Shown here in pieces: positions 9,804 through 18,118 of a DNA stretch of 64,000 nt. The stretch comes from a virus, in the IMG/VR virus record IMGVR_UViG_3300013126_001527, positions 1 through 64,000 of that record, one strand, 5' to 3'. The notes under the pieces were generated by a model. It made no database searches, was not told the origin of the DNA, and worked only from the letters and a program-made list of their open reading frames with translations. Each line of letters begins with the position of its first letter. Positions within the stretch are counted from its first letter, which is position 1. The position numbers and the translations under genes were made by a program.

Positions 9804-10366
9804 GTAACGTTGTAGTAGATGAATTATCAGGTCGTCGCGATGGCAACCATGTAATTGCAGTTCCAGCGGGACAGACTCTACACGTGGCCGGCCACGTAAT
9901 ACAGACTGTGTGGAGAAAAATGGATTATCATGCCACTTATAATAGTTACAATGACACTGTTAGTCGTGATATTGACGGTTTAAATCTATCAATTACACTG
10001 AAAAATGCTAATAGCTTAGTTTATTGTAAATGGTGGTTATTTTATGAATGTCATCACGACATTACATTTCAAGCCAAACGGGGCGGCACTGTGATTGGAT
10101 ACAATTCTGAAGTAGGCAACGTCAGATGGAGTGGCATAGGCGTAGGAGACTATGAGCACAGTCATGATCAAAGCAGTACTCCAACTTATAGCCACATGTG
10201 TTGGGTTGATGCGCCCGGTTCAGTTGGTCCTCACACATACAGTTTAGGTTCAAGGTCTAGCACAGGAACAAACTACGACATTCGTATCAATCGTGCATGG
10301 GCCAATTTTACCAATGACTACGAAGCTGGCGTAAGTTGGTGTGTGCTTGAGGAGATTGCACAGTGA
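9800..10366 (+). CDS. Adhesin-like tail protein, family A copy 1
   Basis: 188 residues from a TTG whose last two bases fall in the previous stop (TTGA overlap). An in-frame TTG at 9788 is an alternative. Together with the two following genes it forms family A: HVIQTV near the N-terminus, a central WWLFYE-HHD-type segment, a D-PG-----TYSL segment and the ending YEAGVSW---EEIA. This matches the general plan of small beta-sandwich tail-fibre tip domains. No enzymatic residues seen. Likely a receptor-binding or fibre-tip subunit. Confidence 0.55.
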   Translation: MSNVVVDELSGRRDGNHVIAVPAGQTLHVAGHVIQTVWRKMDYHATYNSYNDTVSRDIDGLNLSITLKNANSLVYCKWWLFYECHHDITFQAKRGGTVIGYNSEVGNVRWSGIGVGDYEHSHDQSSTPTYSHMCWVDAPGSVGPHTYSLGSRSSTGTNYDIRINRAWANFTNDYEAGVSWCVLEEIAQ

Positions 10367-10917
10367 CTTTAACTGTACAAAACCTAGCATCGGCCACTGG
10401 TTCACAAATTGCTATTCCTAGTGGGCATCGTCTGCAACACCAGGGCAAAGTTATACAAACGGTCTACGTAAGAAGCGATGCTAGAGCTACTTATACTGCC
10501 GCACCATCAGGAGATGGTACACAGATTACTCCCTTAAATTTAACCATAACTCCCACTAGAACAGACAGTGTTATATGGCTACGATGGACAATATTTTATG
10601 AAATGTATCATGATTGCATGTTTATCGTACATCGAAATAGTAGTCTAATAGGCTACAATACCTACAGAGGTAATGTACGATATAGCGGCATTCTCGCCCC
10701 TCACTATGATAATGATTACAACTCGACTCCTCAAACTAGTACAATCAATTGGTTTGACCGCCCTGGGACTACTAGTGCAACAACATATCAGTTAGCTGTG
10801 CGTTCATCAAATAGTCCCACCAACACACTGTCTTTGAATCGAACTATTGGTAACGTCGGGACTGATGGTTACGAGGTTGGAGTTAGTTGGGGATTTGCTA
10901 GGGAGATATCAGGATGA
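10363..10917 (+). CDS. Adhesin-like tail protein, family A copy 2
   Basis: 184 residues from GTG overlapping the previous stop (GTGA). Alignable by eye to copy 1: KVIQTVYVRSDARATY, WLRWTIFYEMYHDCMF, IGYNTYRGNVRYSGI, WFDRPGTTSATTYQL, and the ending YEVGVSWGFAREISG. Divergence is high outside these blocks, so duplication is old or diversification fast. Coupled by 4-base overlaps on both sides. Confidence 0.55.
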   Translation: MTLTVQNLASATGSQIAIPSGHRLQHQGKVIQTVYVRSDARATYTAAPSGDGTQITPLNLTITPTRTDSVIWLRWTIFYEMYHDCMFIVHRNSSLIGYNTYRGNVRYSGILAPHYDNDYNSTPQTSTINWFDRPGTTSATTYQLAVRSSNSPTNTLSLNRTIGNVGTDGYEVGVSWGFAREISG

Positions 10918-11519
10918 CTCTGCGTGTTGATAATATCTACGGCGCCAGTAATGTTGTTCGTGTGGCTAACCCTAATGTACTATATGCCCCTGGACACATT
11001 GTTGATGTGTCTTACACCGTAAGTATGGAGAGAATGTATTACACAATACCAACCAATGATGGTGGTATGAGGGGTGATAGTTTTGCAGAAGGTAGTAACC
11101 AAGGTGGCACTATATTACGTCCACTAGATGTTACAATAATACCCAAAAGTCCGGATAGTTGGATTTTTATTGAATTCAATGTATTCTACGAAGCACACCA
11201 TGATATTGTGTTTACTGTGTTACGTGATGGTATGTTAGTAGGAGCCCAGTGGGGGTCAGGCTATAATCAAGGCATGTGGACTGGTGCGGCACCATCTAGA
11301 TACGATAACAATAATGATAGTACACCTTCATATCTTAATTTGCCTTGGATAGACCGCCCAGGAAAAACACAACCAGTGACCTATAGTTTTGCAGCCAAAG
11401 CGTCTGGCGCCACAGCTCGCGATATGACATTAAATTGTACTTACACTAATTATTTAAACGGCGCAGATTATTACGAACAAGGTGTAAGTTTTAGTATAGC
11501 GCAAGAAATTGCCGCATAA
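10914..11519 (+). CDS. Adhesin-like tail protein, family A copy 3
   Basis: 201 residues from an ATGA overlap. It shares the family A blocks: APGHIVDVSY, FIEFNVFYEAHHDIVF, LPWIDRPGKTQPVTYSF and the ending YYEQGVSFSIAQEIAA. It carries an insertion near residues 45-65 relative to copies 1 and 2. It is followed by a ribosome site (AAGGAAAT) and a putative assembly chaperone. Confidence 0.55.
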   Translation: MTLRVDNIYGASNVVRVANPNVLYAPGHIVDVSYTVSMERMYYTIPTNDGGMRGDSFAEGSNQGGTILRPLDVTIIPKSPDSWIFIEFNVFYEAHHDIVFTVLRDGMLVGAQWGSGYNQGMWTGAAPSRYDNNNDSTPSYLNLPWIDRPGKTQPVTYSFAAKASGATARDMTLNCTYTNYLNGADYYEQGVSFSIAQEIAA

Positions 11520-11530
11520 GGAAATAAAAT

Positions 11531-11977
11531 ATGGCAGAAGATTTATCACAAGTAGCAAGCGAAGACCTTCCTCAAGCTAGAGAGCTATTACCACTTCCGC
11601 TGGCTATCAGAGAACTAGCGCCGACTAGTCGCTGGAGCCTAATAGGCGAAGATCTTAGTGGGTTGGTATGGGAAGATGATCCTACGACTAGACCCACAGA
11701 CGAAGAGATTTTAACCAAAGCCCGCGAAATCAAAGCACAGGCACCGTTGGCATTGCTGAGACGCCAACGTGATGCACGTATGCGCGAAGTTGACTGGGTG
11801 ACTCTACGTGCTATGCGCACAGGTGAAGCAATATCGCAAGAGTGGAAAGACTACATGCAGGCCTTGGCTGACATTACAGAAACTTCAACGCCTTCAATTG
11901 TAGCTGGAGTTTTAGTAGGAGTAACATGGCCTACCAGACCAGATGGCAAACCTGCAGGTTCGGCATATAGAACATAA
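11531..11977 (+). CDS. Putative tail fibre assembly chaperone
   Basis: 148 residues. The C-terminal half has the pattern LLRRQRDARMREVDWVTLRA, then EEWKDYMQALADI-like and VTWPTRPDGKPAG. This is the layout of phage tail assembly chaperone families (LR--RD-LL---DW------W--YRQALRDI---WP), which act in folding or attaching fibre tips. The N-terminal half is acidic and unlike the fibres. Its position between family A and family B adhesins suits a helper for one of them. The call rests on motif pattern. Confidence 0.6.
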   Translation: MAEDLSQVASEDLPQARELLPLPLAIRELAPTSRWSLIGEDLSGLVWEDDPTTRPTDEEILTKAREIKAQAPLALLRRQRDARMREVDWVTLRAMRTGEAISQEWKDYMQALADITETSTPSIVAGVLVGVTWPTRPDGKPAGSAYRT

Positions 11978-11980
11978 ATT

Positions 11981-12481
11981 ATGAGTACAGTCAAAGCTGA
12001 TAATATACAAGGTGGGAGTAGAGAAACTCTAATACCAACTAGCGAATTGCGCAGTCGAGTAATCAAATCCTATCAATTTAATTGGAATGGCGGTTGGTGG
12101 GATCCTAGTGACAGCTATCAATGGTTGCCAGCTGGGTATCACGATTACTTGCCTGCTAGTGCAAATAGCCGTATCAGATTTACGATTAGTCTGAGTTATT
12201 GCCACATCAACGGTCATGGAATCAGTCATTGTATTTTTTATGCAAATGGCAACGAAGTAGGTAGGCACTGTATTGCCGGACAAAGCCCAGAACACATGCA
12301 TACCTATGTATGGGATATAGCCAGCTGGGGCACAACAGAAGGACGAATTGGTTATCAGATTCGTCGATATGGTGGTAGTAACAGCGGAAGATTTCACGGC
12401 GTGACTCATTGGGACGGAATTGGCGAAGGCAATCCAACAGCACACAGTGAATTCTTAATAGAGGAATATCTACCCCTATGA
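11981..12481 (+). CDS. Adhesin-like tail protein, family B copy 1
   Basis: 166 residues. First of six family B paralogues, defined by: a short N-terminal strand (STVKADNIQGGS), SELRSRVIKSYQ, WW/WNP then W-PG/AG, a D--P---SRI segment, HGISHCIFYANG-E-GRH, an Asp/Glu-rich W-DIASWGTTEGRIGYQIR block, and the ending FLIEEYL. The beta-rich, Trp-rich composition and tail context suggest a receptor-binding fibre-tip domain. Ends with an ATGA overlap into copy 2. Confidence 0.55.
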   Translation: MSTVKADNIQGGSRETLIPTSELRSRVIKSYQFNWNGGWWDPSDSYQWLPAGYHDYLPASANSRIRFTISLSYCHINGHGISHCIFYANGNEVGRHCIAGQSPEHMHTYVWDIASWGTTEGRIGYQIRRYGGSNSGRFHGVTHWDGIGEGNPTAHSEFLIEEYLPL

Positions 12482-12987
12482 GTACCATAATCACCGATCA
12501 ATTACAATATGACTATGATAAACCTTTAGTCCCAATTACCGAACTAGGTCATAGAGTTATTAAAAGTTTTAGACAAAATTATGATGGTGGTCTGTGGAAC
12601 CCTGATACAAATTATAATTGGGTACCTGGTATGTATACGTCATACACTCCACTGTCGTCATCTAGTCGGATTCGTGTATATTGTCATTTGCCTTATGCTA
12701 GAAACAGTGGGAGCTCACACGCTATAAGTAATTGGATATTTTATGCTAACGGAGTTGAACGTGGTCGGCACAGTGTCAGTGGCAACCATTTAGAAGATAT
12801 GAGCTGCTACGTATGGGATATGGCCAGTTGGGGTACAATCGAAGCTACAATAGGTTATCAGATGCGAGCTCATGCGAATGACAATCATGAAGTTCGTCCG
12901 TACACCACACAATACTGGGACGGTGGTGGAAGTACACAAACATGTCGAGGTCAGTTTGTGATTGAAGAATATTTAACTGGAGTATAG
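12478..12987 (+). CDS. Adhesin-like tail protein, family B copy 2
   Basis: 169 residues. Closest by eye to copies 3 and 4, sharing NPDTNYNWVPG, SHAISNWIFYANGVERGRH, CYVWDMASWGT and ANDNHEVR, and ending FVIEEYLTGV. The identical ANDNHEVR block in copies 2-4 points to more recent duplication or exchange within this sub-group. Confidence 0.55.
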   Translation: MSTIITDQLQYDYDKPLVPITELGHRVIKSFRQNYDGGLWNPDTNYNWVPGMYTSYTPLSSSSRIRVYCHLPYARNSGSSHAISNWIFYANGVERGRHSVSGNHLEDMSCYVWDMASWGTIEATIGYQMRAHANDNHEVRPYTTQYWDGGGSTQTCRGQFVIEEYLTGV

Positions 12988-12990
12988 ATT

Positions 12991-13488
12991 GTGGCATTAA
13001 CTGTAGAATATTTACAAAATACAGCAGGATCAGTTACTGTTCCAGTTAGCGAATTACAGATTAGAACTATACAGTTTTATCAAGCTGAATATACATCGGG
13101 TGAATGGAATCCTGACACAAATTATAACTGGATACCCGGTGCTTATGCCGATTTCACACCAAGGCGAGCAGATAGCCGTATAAAATACACCATGCGCTTG
13201 CCTACCGCATGGTCAAATGCCTCGCATGCCATCAGCCATTGGTATTTTTGGGCTGCTGGCACACTATATTGGTATTGGAGTGAAAGTGGAACACATGTTG
13301 AAAATGCAAAAATGTTTCAATTTGAAGTGCCTAGTTGGGGTACAAGTACTCAGCGTATAGGAATGCAGATGCGTAGCTACGCTAACGATAATCACGAAGT
13401 TCGAGCATATAGAACATATTATTGGAATGGTGCAGGTAGTGTTCAGAATGCCTACGGGCATTTGATAATTGAAGAGGTTCTTTATTAA
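12991..13488 (+). CDS. Adhesin-like tail protein, family B copy 3
   Basis: 165 residues from GTG. Shares EWNPDTNYNWIPG, ADSRIKYTMRLPTAWSN, SHAISHWYFWAAG, FEVPSWGTSTQRIGMQMRS, ANDNHEVR and the ending LIIEEVLY with its neighbours. The stop overlaps the next start (TAATG). Confidence 0.55.
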   Translation: MALTVEYLQNTAGSVTVPVSELQIRTIQFYQAEYTSGEWNPDTNYNWIPGAYADFTPRRADSRIKYTMRLPTAWSNASHAISHWYFWAAGTLYWYWSESGTHVENAKMFQFEVPSWGTSTQRIGMQMRSYANDNHEVRAYRTYYWNGAGSVQNAYGHLIIEEVLY

Positions 13489-14036
13489 TGACTACACTTA
13501 CAGTTAATGCATTAAAACATACTAACAGCGGTCATGCTATTCCGATTAAAGAGCTCACAGCTCGTGTAATACAGCGCCATGTTGCAGACTATACCAGTGG
13601 CGAATGGAATCCAGACAACACTAGTAATTGGGTGCCAGGTAGCTGGGTTGATTTTACACCCCTAAGAGCCGACAGTAGAATTAGCTATATCTGGCGTTGC
13701 CCCCATGCGTGGTCAAATGCCACCCATGCTATCAGCCATTGGAGATTTTATGTCAATGGCATTTTGTATTTTTGGCACAGTACCAGTGGAGTACATATCG
13801 AAGACGGCTGTGTACTAAAATGGGACGTTCCAAGTTGGGGGACTTCTGCAGGTAGAATAGGTTATCAAATACGATCATATGCCAACGACAATCACGAAGT
13901 AAGATTGTATACTACATATTACTGGGATGGCGCCGGCCGCAGTGCCCAAAATGCCTACGGACAATTAATTGTAGAAGAATACGTTGGTGTAAGTGATGCA
14001 ACTAGTAATAATTCTTACAGTGTTACAGCTGGTTAA
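13488..14036 (+). CDS. Adhesin-like tail protein, family B copy 4
   Basis: 182 residues. Nearly the same backbone as copy 3 (YTSGEWNPDN, ADSRISYIWRCPHAWSN, ANDNHEVR, AYGQLIVEEY) plus an extra ~15-residue Ser/Thr-rich tail (SDATSNNSYSVTAG) absent from the other copies. The gene's TAA lies inside a late-type box for the next gene. Confidence 0.55.
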   Translation: MTTLTVNALKHTNSGHAIPIKELTARVIQRHVADYTSGEWNPDNTSNWVPGSWVDFTPLRADSRISYIWRCPHAWSNATHAISHWRFYVNGILYFWHSTSGVHIEDGCVLKWDVPSWGTSAGRIGYQIRSYANDNHEVRLYTTYYWDGAGRSAQNAYGQLIVEEYVGVSDATSNNSYSVTAG

Positions 14037-14039
14037 ATA
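14032..14039 (+). promoter_or_regulatory. Late promoter-like box GTTAAATA
   Basis: A TATAAATA-like octamer (two mismatches) overlapping the previous stop, 26 nt before the start at 14066, which also has a strong AAGGAGA ribosome site. It suggests a separate late transcript for the last third of the adhesin array. Confidence 0.35.
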
Positions 14040-14065
14040 CTATAAATGAAATTAAGGAGAATAAT

Positions 14066-14395
14066 ATGGCAGATGTAGACTTTGGCGAAGTAATGCATAA
14101 GTTCTATGCCGGTAGACAATACGGAGTGCGCGGACCTAACTATGAAGATATTACCTGGTTAGAATCTGAACCTAAACCCAGTAGAGAAGATCTAATAGCT
14201 AAATGGGAAACTATTAAAGACGAAGTAGTTCTGCGAAGAGTAGCGCAAGCTCGTGCTACTCCTGGTAACTATCCTAGTAGAGATGATATGATTGTTGCTT
14301 TGTGGGAAATGGTTGTTGAAAATCGACCCGAAACAGCCCAAGCACTTCAAGCACGTCGTGAAGAAATTAAAACTCAATTTCCAAAACCAGTATAA
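14066..14395 (+). CDS. Putative second tail fibre assembly-type protein
   Basis: 109 residues, charged and helical. Contains NYEDITWLESEPKPSREDLIAKW, then YPSRDDMIVALWEMV. A W--PKP-EEEL--W plus YPS--DQ--ALW plan is common in small phage proteins that sit beside tail fibres and are thought to help assembly. It is not homologous to the adhesins around it. Start chosen for the AAGGAGA site six bases upstream. Confidence 0.5.
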   Translation: MADVDFGEVMHKFYAGRQYGVRGPNYEDITWLESEPKPSREDLIAKWETIKDEVVLRRVAQARATPGNYPSRDDMIVALWEMVVENRPETAQALQARREEIKTQFPKPV

Positions 14396-14398
14396 TCA

Positions 14399-14911
14399 AT
14401 GACCGGGATATTAAAAGTTGATACTATACGTAATGTGGCCAACACAGTTAGCCTTACGCCTGCAAACTTACAACGCAGGCTAGTACAGCGTACCACTAGA
14501 TGGTTTAAAGGTGGGCTTTGGAATCCCGGTAACAATTACAGAGAAATTCCGGGAAGTTTAATTAATATTACTCCGCTATATGATAACAGCTATTTGACCT
14601 ACACCTATATGTGTCCATTGGGACATCGCGGTGCAGCACACAGTATCACCCATTGGATTTTTGTAGCCTATGGTCAAGAGTACGGTAGACATAGTCGTTC
14701 AGTAGATCACCAAGAATCTGGACAAGCACTGCGCTGGGAAGTACCTAGTTGGGGTGCTGGAAGATCTGGAACCATGGGATACTTTACTCGCCAATACACT
14801 GACAGTAATCATAGTGTGCATTTTAACGGTCGTAGATATATCGATGGCAGCGACAGCAGTAGAGCTGTTCCAAGTTGGGTCTCTGTTGAGGAGTATTTAC
14901 CTGCACCATGA
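14399..14911 (+). CDS. Adhesin-like tail protein, family B copy 5
   Basis: 170 residues. Family B features: LQRRLVQRT, WNPGNNYREIPG, AAHSITHWIFVAYGQEYGRHS, LRWEVPSWGAG and the ending VSVEEYLPAP. It is more diverged than copies 1-4; the NDNHEVR block becomes DSNHSVHF. The stop overlaps the next start by four bases. Confidence 0.55.
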   Translation: MTGILKVDTIRNVANTVSLTPANLQRRLVQRTTRWFKGGLWNPGNNYREIPGSLINITPLYDNSYLTYTYMCPLGHRGAAHSITHWIFVAYGQEYGRHSRSVDHQESGQALRWEVPSWGAGRSGTMGYFTRQYTDSNHSVHFNGRRYIDGSDSSRAVPSWVSVEEYLPAP

Positions 14912-15423
14912 CCGGAATTCTTACAGTTAATACTTTACAAAATGAAGCTGGCGATGTTAGCATTAACACTTCGCATCTACAAAGACGCATATTACAACGT
15001 GTGAGCTACGTGCATCGAATTGGGTGGTGGAGAGGAAGCAAGACCTATTACTGGGTACCAGGTGCATATGTTGACTTTCGTCCTATTAGGTCAAACTCAA
15101 GGGTACGACTAACATTTAGTATACCTACTAGACAGTATGGCAGCCAGCATATGATCATGCATTGGATGTTTTATAGAGACGAAGTTTATTATGGTCGACA
15201 TTGTCGCGGAGGACACCATGTAGAGAATGCCTTTGCTATGGAATGGGATATCGCTAGTTGGGGAGAAATGCAGTACGCTAGGGTAGGGTATAAATGTCGT
15301 AGTTATGTAGAAGGCAACCATAATGCGCACCTATATCTAACTCAATATTGGGATGGCGGCAGCGCAAGCAACGACATACAAGGACAAGTTATTGTTGAAG
15401 AATACATACCTGCAGCATTTTAG
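14908..15423 (+). CDS. Adhesin-like tail protein, family B copy 6
   Basis: 171 residues. Shares LQRRILQRVSY, YYWVPGAYVDFRP, SQHMIMHWMFYRDEVYYGRH, MEWDIASWGE, EGNHNAHLYLTQYWDG and the ending VIVEEYIPAAF. Last member of the array; a terminator follows 26 bases downstream. Confidence 0.55.
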   Translation: MTGILTVNTLQNEAGDVSINTSHLQRRILQRVSYVHRIGWWRGSKTYYWVPGAYVDFRPIRSNSRVRLTFSIPTRQYGSQHMIMHWMFYRDEVYYGRHCRGGHHVENAFAMEWDIASWGEMQYARVGYKCRSYVEGNHNAHLYLTQYWDGGSASNDIQGQVIVEEYIPAAF

Positions 15424-15448
15424 TCAAATCTGAGTTGCTATTCTAATC

Positions 15449-15486
15449 AAGCTACTATATACTATTATAGTAGCTTTTTATTTTTT
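15449..15486 (+). terminator. Rho-independent terminator closing the adhesin array
   Basis: An 11-bp inverted repeat (AAGCTACTATA / TATAGTAGCTT, arms 15449-15459 and 15466-15476) with a 6-nt loop, followed by a T-rich run. It separates the tail array from the halogenase operon. Confidence 0.8.
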
Positions 15487-15496
15487 AAGACTGTAT

Positions 15497-15943
15497 ATGA
15501 CTCCCGAACAACTAATCTGTCAATTTATCAAGAAAGACCAACGAATTCTACAAATAGGCGGTGATGATAATCTTAAAGATCTAGCCGAGGCAGATACCTA
15601 CACTTATCTATCTGTTGATCAACTTAATGTCATTCCAGCACAACCTTACGATTATGTTATTCTAACAGAGGTGCTTGAATTAGTCGACGACCCCGTTAAA
15701 TTAATTAATACTGTTAAAAATCTATCTCGTAGCGTAGTAATATACGAATACAAATATGATGATGTTGAAATCAAACCTACATGGCGCAAACCGTGGCAAT
15801 CAGTAGGTTTGGAGTTTTCATTAACCCGAGGTTTTGACTACGTGAATAGTATATTTTTAGGTTACGCTACTATACATATATGCGAAATGCCATATACTAC
15901 ATCAGAAACTGAACAAAAGGAACACCCAAATGCTATTAGATAA
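15497..15943 (+). CDS. Methyltransferase-like protein (degenerate)
   Basis: 148 residues. RILQIGGDDNLKDL lies where a SAM-binding V-EIG-G-G loop would be, and YDYVILTEVLELVDDPVKLI resembles motif IV of class I methyltransferases of the MetW type. The glycine-rich loop is imperfect and the protein is shorter than typical (~190-200 aa), so activity is uncertain. It overlaps the halogenase gene by 14 bases and heads a three-gene operon. It could act on the same substrate or be a relic. Confidence 0.45.
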   Translation: MTPEQLICQFIKKDQRILQIGGDDNLKDLAEADTYTYLSVDQLNVIPAQPYDYVILTEVLELVDDPVKLINTVKNLSRSVVIYEYKYDDVEIKPTWRKPWQSVGLEFSLTRGFDYVNSIFLGYATIHICEMPYTTSETEQKEHPNAIR

Positions 15944-17432
15944 CATAGCTATTGTTGGCGGCGGAACTAGTGGATTAGTTACTGCACTTATATTAAGAAA
16001 AACGTATCCTAAACTAAAAATTGATCTAATAGAATCAGATCAAATTGGTATTGTAGGAGTAGGTGAGGGCAGTACCGAACACTGGTCAAACTTCACAGGG
16101 TTTTGTGATATTAGTATTAGTCAACTAATCAAAGAAACAGACGCCACCTTTAAATATGGTATTAAGTTTGATAATTGGAACGGTGACGGCAAACATTACA
16201 TGCACTCTGTATCAAGTGCATTTAACATCGAAAGCCAAACAAATAGTAAATTTGTCTACAGTTGGTTAATAGCCAATGGAGGGACTCCACAAGACATCGT
16301 ACACGAGTATGTAGGAAAGAGCCTACATAGAAAACCCTATTGGAGCATTAATCAGTTTCATTTTAACACGTTTAAACTAAATGAATTCTTACATAAACTC
16401 TGCGAAAGACGTAGTATTAATATAATTAAGGCAGAGATTGAGTATGCTACACTTAACGAAGACGGAGATATTGGCGGATTAAAAACATCAGATGGTCGTA
16501 CGTTGTCTTATGATTTTTACGTAGACAGTACAGGATTCCGCAGGCTACTGTTAAAAAACACACTAGGAGTTCAATGGAAAAGTTACAACAAGTATCTGCC
16601 AATGAATAGTGCGATTGCATTTCCTACAGAACGAACAGAAACTATCCCAAGTTGGACCTTAAGTAAAGCATTGGACTCAGGATGGTTGTGGAGAATTCCT
16701 ACACAGAATCGGTATGGTAATGGGTATGTGTTCAATGATCAATTTATGGATTTTGACCGGGCTAAACAAGAAGTAGAAAGATTGTACGGACACGAAATTG
16801 TAGTAGCAAAACAAATTAAGTTTGACGCAGGTATGTTAGAGCAGTCTTGGAAAAATAATTGCGTTGCTATAGGCCTAAGTAGTAGTTTTGTAGAACCGTT
16901 AGAAGCCAGTGCGATTGGCGCCAGTATACAACAAGCATTTATGTTTTCTACGGCTGTTGCTAGTTACATTCCAAATAGTGGGAATACCTATGCCGAACGA
17001 GTGTTTAATAAAGAAAATCAAGAATTAGTAGAAAATATCATTGACTTTGTTAGTCTACATTATGTTGTTAAACGTCAGGATACTGACTTTTGGAAGAGTA
17101 TACAACAATTACCAAAAACTGATAGCCTACTAGAAAAATTAGAAATTTTTAAACATAAATTTCCAGGAAAGAGTGACTTTGAAAATCGACGATTAATGTT
17201 TAAAGAAGCCAATTGGATTTTAATCATGCATGGCCAAGGATTGATACCGCAACACGTAGCACAGCAAGATGTAAACATACAACCGTCGCATGTCATTGAC
17301 AGTATTAATAATAATATTACTAATATTATCGGGCCTATGGGTATAAACGACGATCAAGCAGTTGATCATCGGACTGCACTACAGTGGTTAGTGGACAATC
17401 CGGAACAGGGTTTTTATGAGTCAGATTTTTAA
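15930..17432 (+). CDS. Flavin-dependent tryptophan-halogenase-family enzyme
   Basis: 500 residues, usual length for the family. An N-terminal FAD-binding Rossmann motif GGGTSG (10-15) is followed by GVGEGS (43-48). DATFKYGIKF places Lys75 like the catalytic lysine of PrnA/RebH. The diagnostic WxWxIP motif is intact as WLWRIP (252-257), and FVEPLEASAIG (from ~321) matches the conserved glutamate region near the active site. These enzymes use FADH2, O2 and halide to form HOX and halogenate aromatic substrates. A cyanophage member (VirX1) has been characterised, so phage carriage has precedent. The substrate here is unknown. Overlaps both neighbours. Confidence 0.85.
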   Translation: MLLDNIAIVGGGTSGLVTALILRKTYPKLKIDLIESDQIGIVGVGEGSTEHWSNFTGFCDISISQLIKETDATFKYGIKFDNWNGDGKHYMHSVSSAFNIESQTNSKFVYSWLIANGGTPQDIVHEYVGKSLHRKPYWSINQFHFNTFKLNEFLHKLCERRSINIIKAEIEYATLNEDGDIGGLKTSDGRTLSYDFYVDSTGFRRLLLKNTLGVQWKSYNKYLPMNSAIAFPTERTETIPSWTLSKALDSGWLWRIPTQNRYGNGYVFNDQFMDFDRAKQEVERLYGHEIVVAKQIKFDAGMLEQSWKNNCVAIGLSSSFVEPLEASAIGASIQQAFMFSTAVASYIPNSGNTYAERVFNKENQELVENIIDFVSLHYVVKRQDTDFWKSIQQLPKTDSLLEKLEIFKHKFPGKSDFENRRLMFKEANWILIMHGQGLIPQHVAQQDVNIQPSHVIDSINNNITNIIGPMGINDDQAVDHRTALQWLVDNPEQGFYESDF

Positions 17433-18063
17433 GCAAGGGTTAAATTGGGTAATAGTTGATCATATAGGTAACCTTGATTCAACTAACAAAATGTTAGAGA
17501 CTGTTACACAAGATGACTGGCACGCATATACTAGTGCAAAAGGTCCCAATAGTCATCAACACTATATAATTAATCCAAATTGGATGCCACATGCCAATCA
17601 TCAAGAACCCGTTGGTTGGCCAGATATTCGACGCAAGTTTACTAAAATCGTACAAACCGAGATAGTCAACTATGGTCTTATGCCAATGAATTGGACTGAA
17701 CTACATGCCTGTTCAGCATGGACTGTAACTGGAGAAGAAAACAGCTATCACACAATTCACGAACATGGGCCTATGAATATTTGTAGTGTTACATATTTAA
17801 AAGTTCCAGAGCATCAAGAAAGTCCTGCTGGACAAATTTACTTTGTGCTACACAGTGACGGGTATAATCCACTAAGTACTCCAAACATGCGAGTGCTACA
17901 CATACAACCACAACAAGGAATGATAGTTATATTCCCAAGTTGGCTATTGCACGGTGTATATCCGCAAGGACCTGGATTGCGACAAACTTTAAATATAGAC
18001 TTTAACGGTGACCCTAACTACAAGTTTAATATTCCACATTCTGGCGGCGCAAGTTACGGTTGA
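17416..18063 (+). CDS. 2OG-Fe(II) oxygenase-like protein
   Basis: 215 residues. The iron-binding pattern is visible: HEHG (His115/His117), then SVTYLKVP and AGQIYF, then GMIVIFPSWLLHGV (His179) and LRQTLNIDFN (Arg189 for 2-oxoglutarate). This is the HxH/D...H...R plan of the small phage-associated 2OG-Fe(II) oxygenases that hydroxylate amino acid or peptide substrates. It overlaps the halogenase by 17 bases, so co-expression is likely; a shared target is an inference. Confidence 0.75.
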   Translation: MSQIFKQGLNWVIVDHIGNLDSTNKMLETVTQDDWHAYTSAKGPNSHQHYIINPNWMPHANHQEPVGWPDIRRKFTKIVQTEIVNYGLMPMNWTELHACSAWTVTGEENSYHTIHEHGPMNICSVTYLKVPEHQESPAGQIYFVLHSDGYNPLSTPNMRVLHIQPQQGMIVIFPSWLLHGVYPQGPGLRQTLNIDFNGDPNYKFNIPHSGGASYG

Positions 18064-18088
18064 CACGCAGTTTAAAAGATTGTATAAT
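18060..18088 (+). promoter_or_regulatory. Sigma70 promoter for DNA ligase
   Basis: TTGACA (18060-18065), 17-bp spacer, TATAAT (18083-18088): an exact match to the consensus, overlapping the end of the previous gene and 30 bp before the ligase start. Marks an early-type transcript read by host RNA polymerase. Confidence 0.85.
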
Positions 18089-18118
18089 ACGCTTATACTT
18101 AATAGATAGGTGTAGTTT

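Noticed and set aside
12029-12494. Two overlapping minus-strand frames inside family B copy 1, one of 138 codons
   Set aside because: Explained as shadows: the plus-strand gene has conserved family B blocks and tight overlaps with neighbours.
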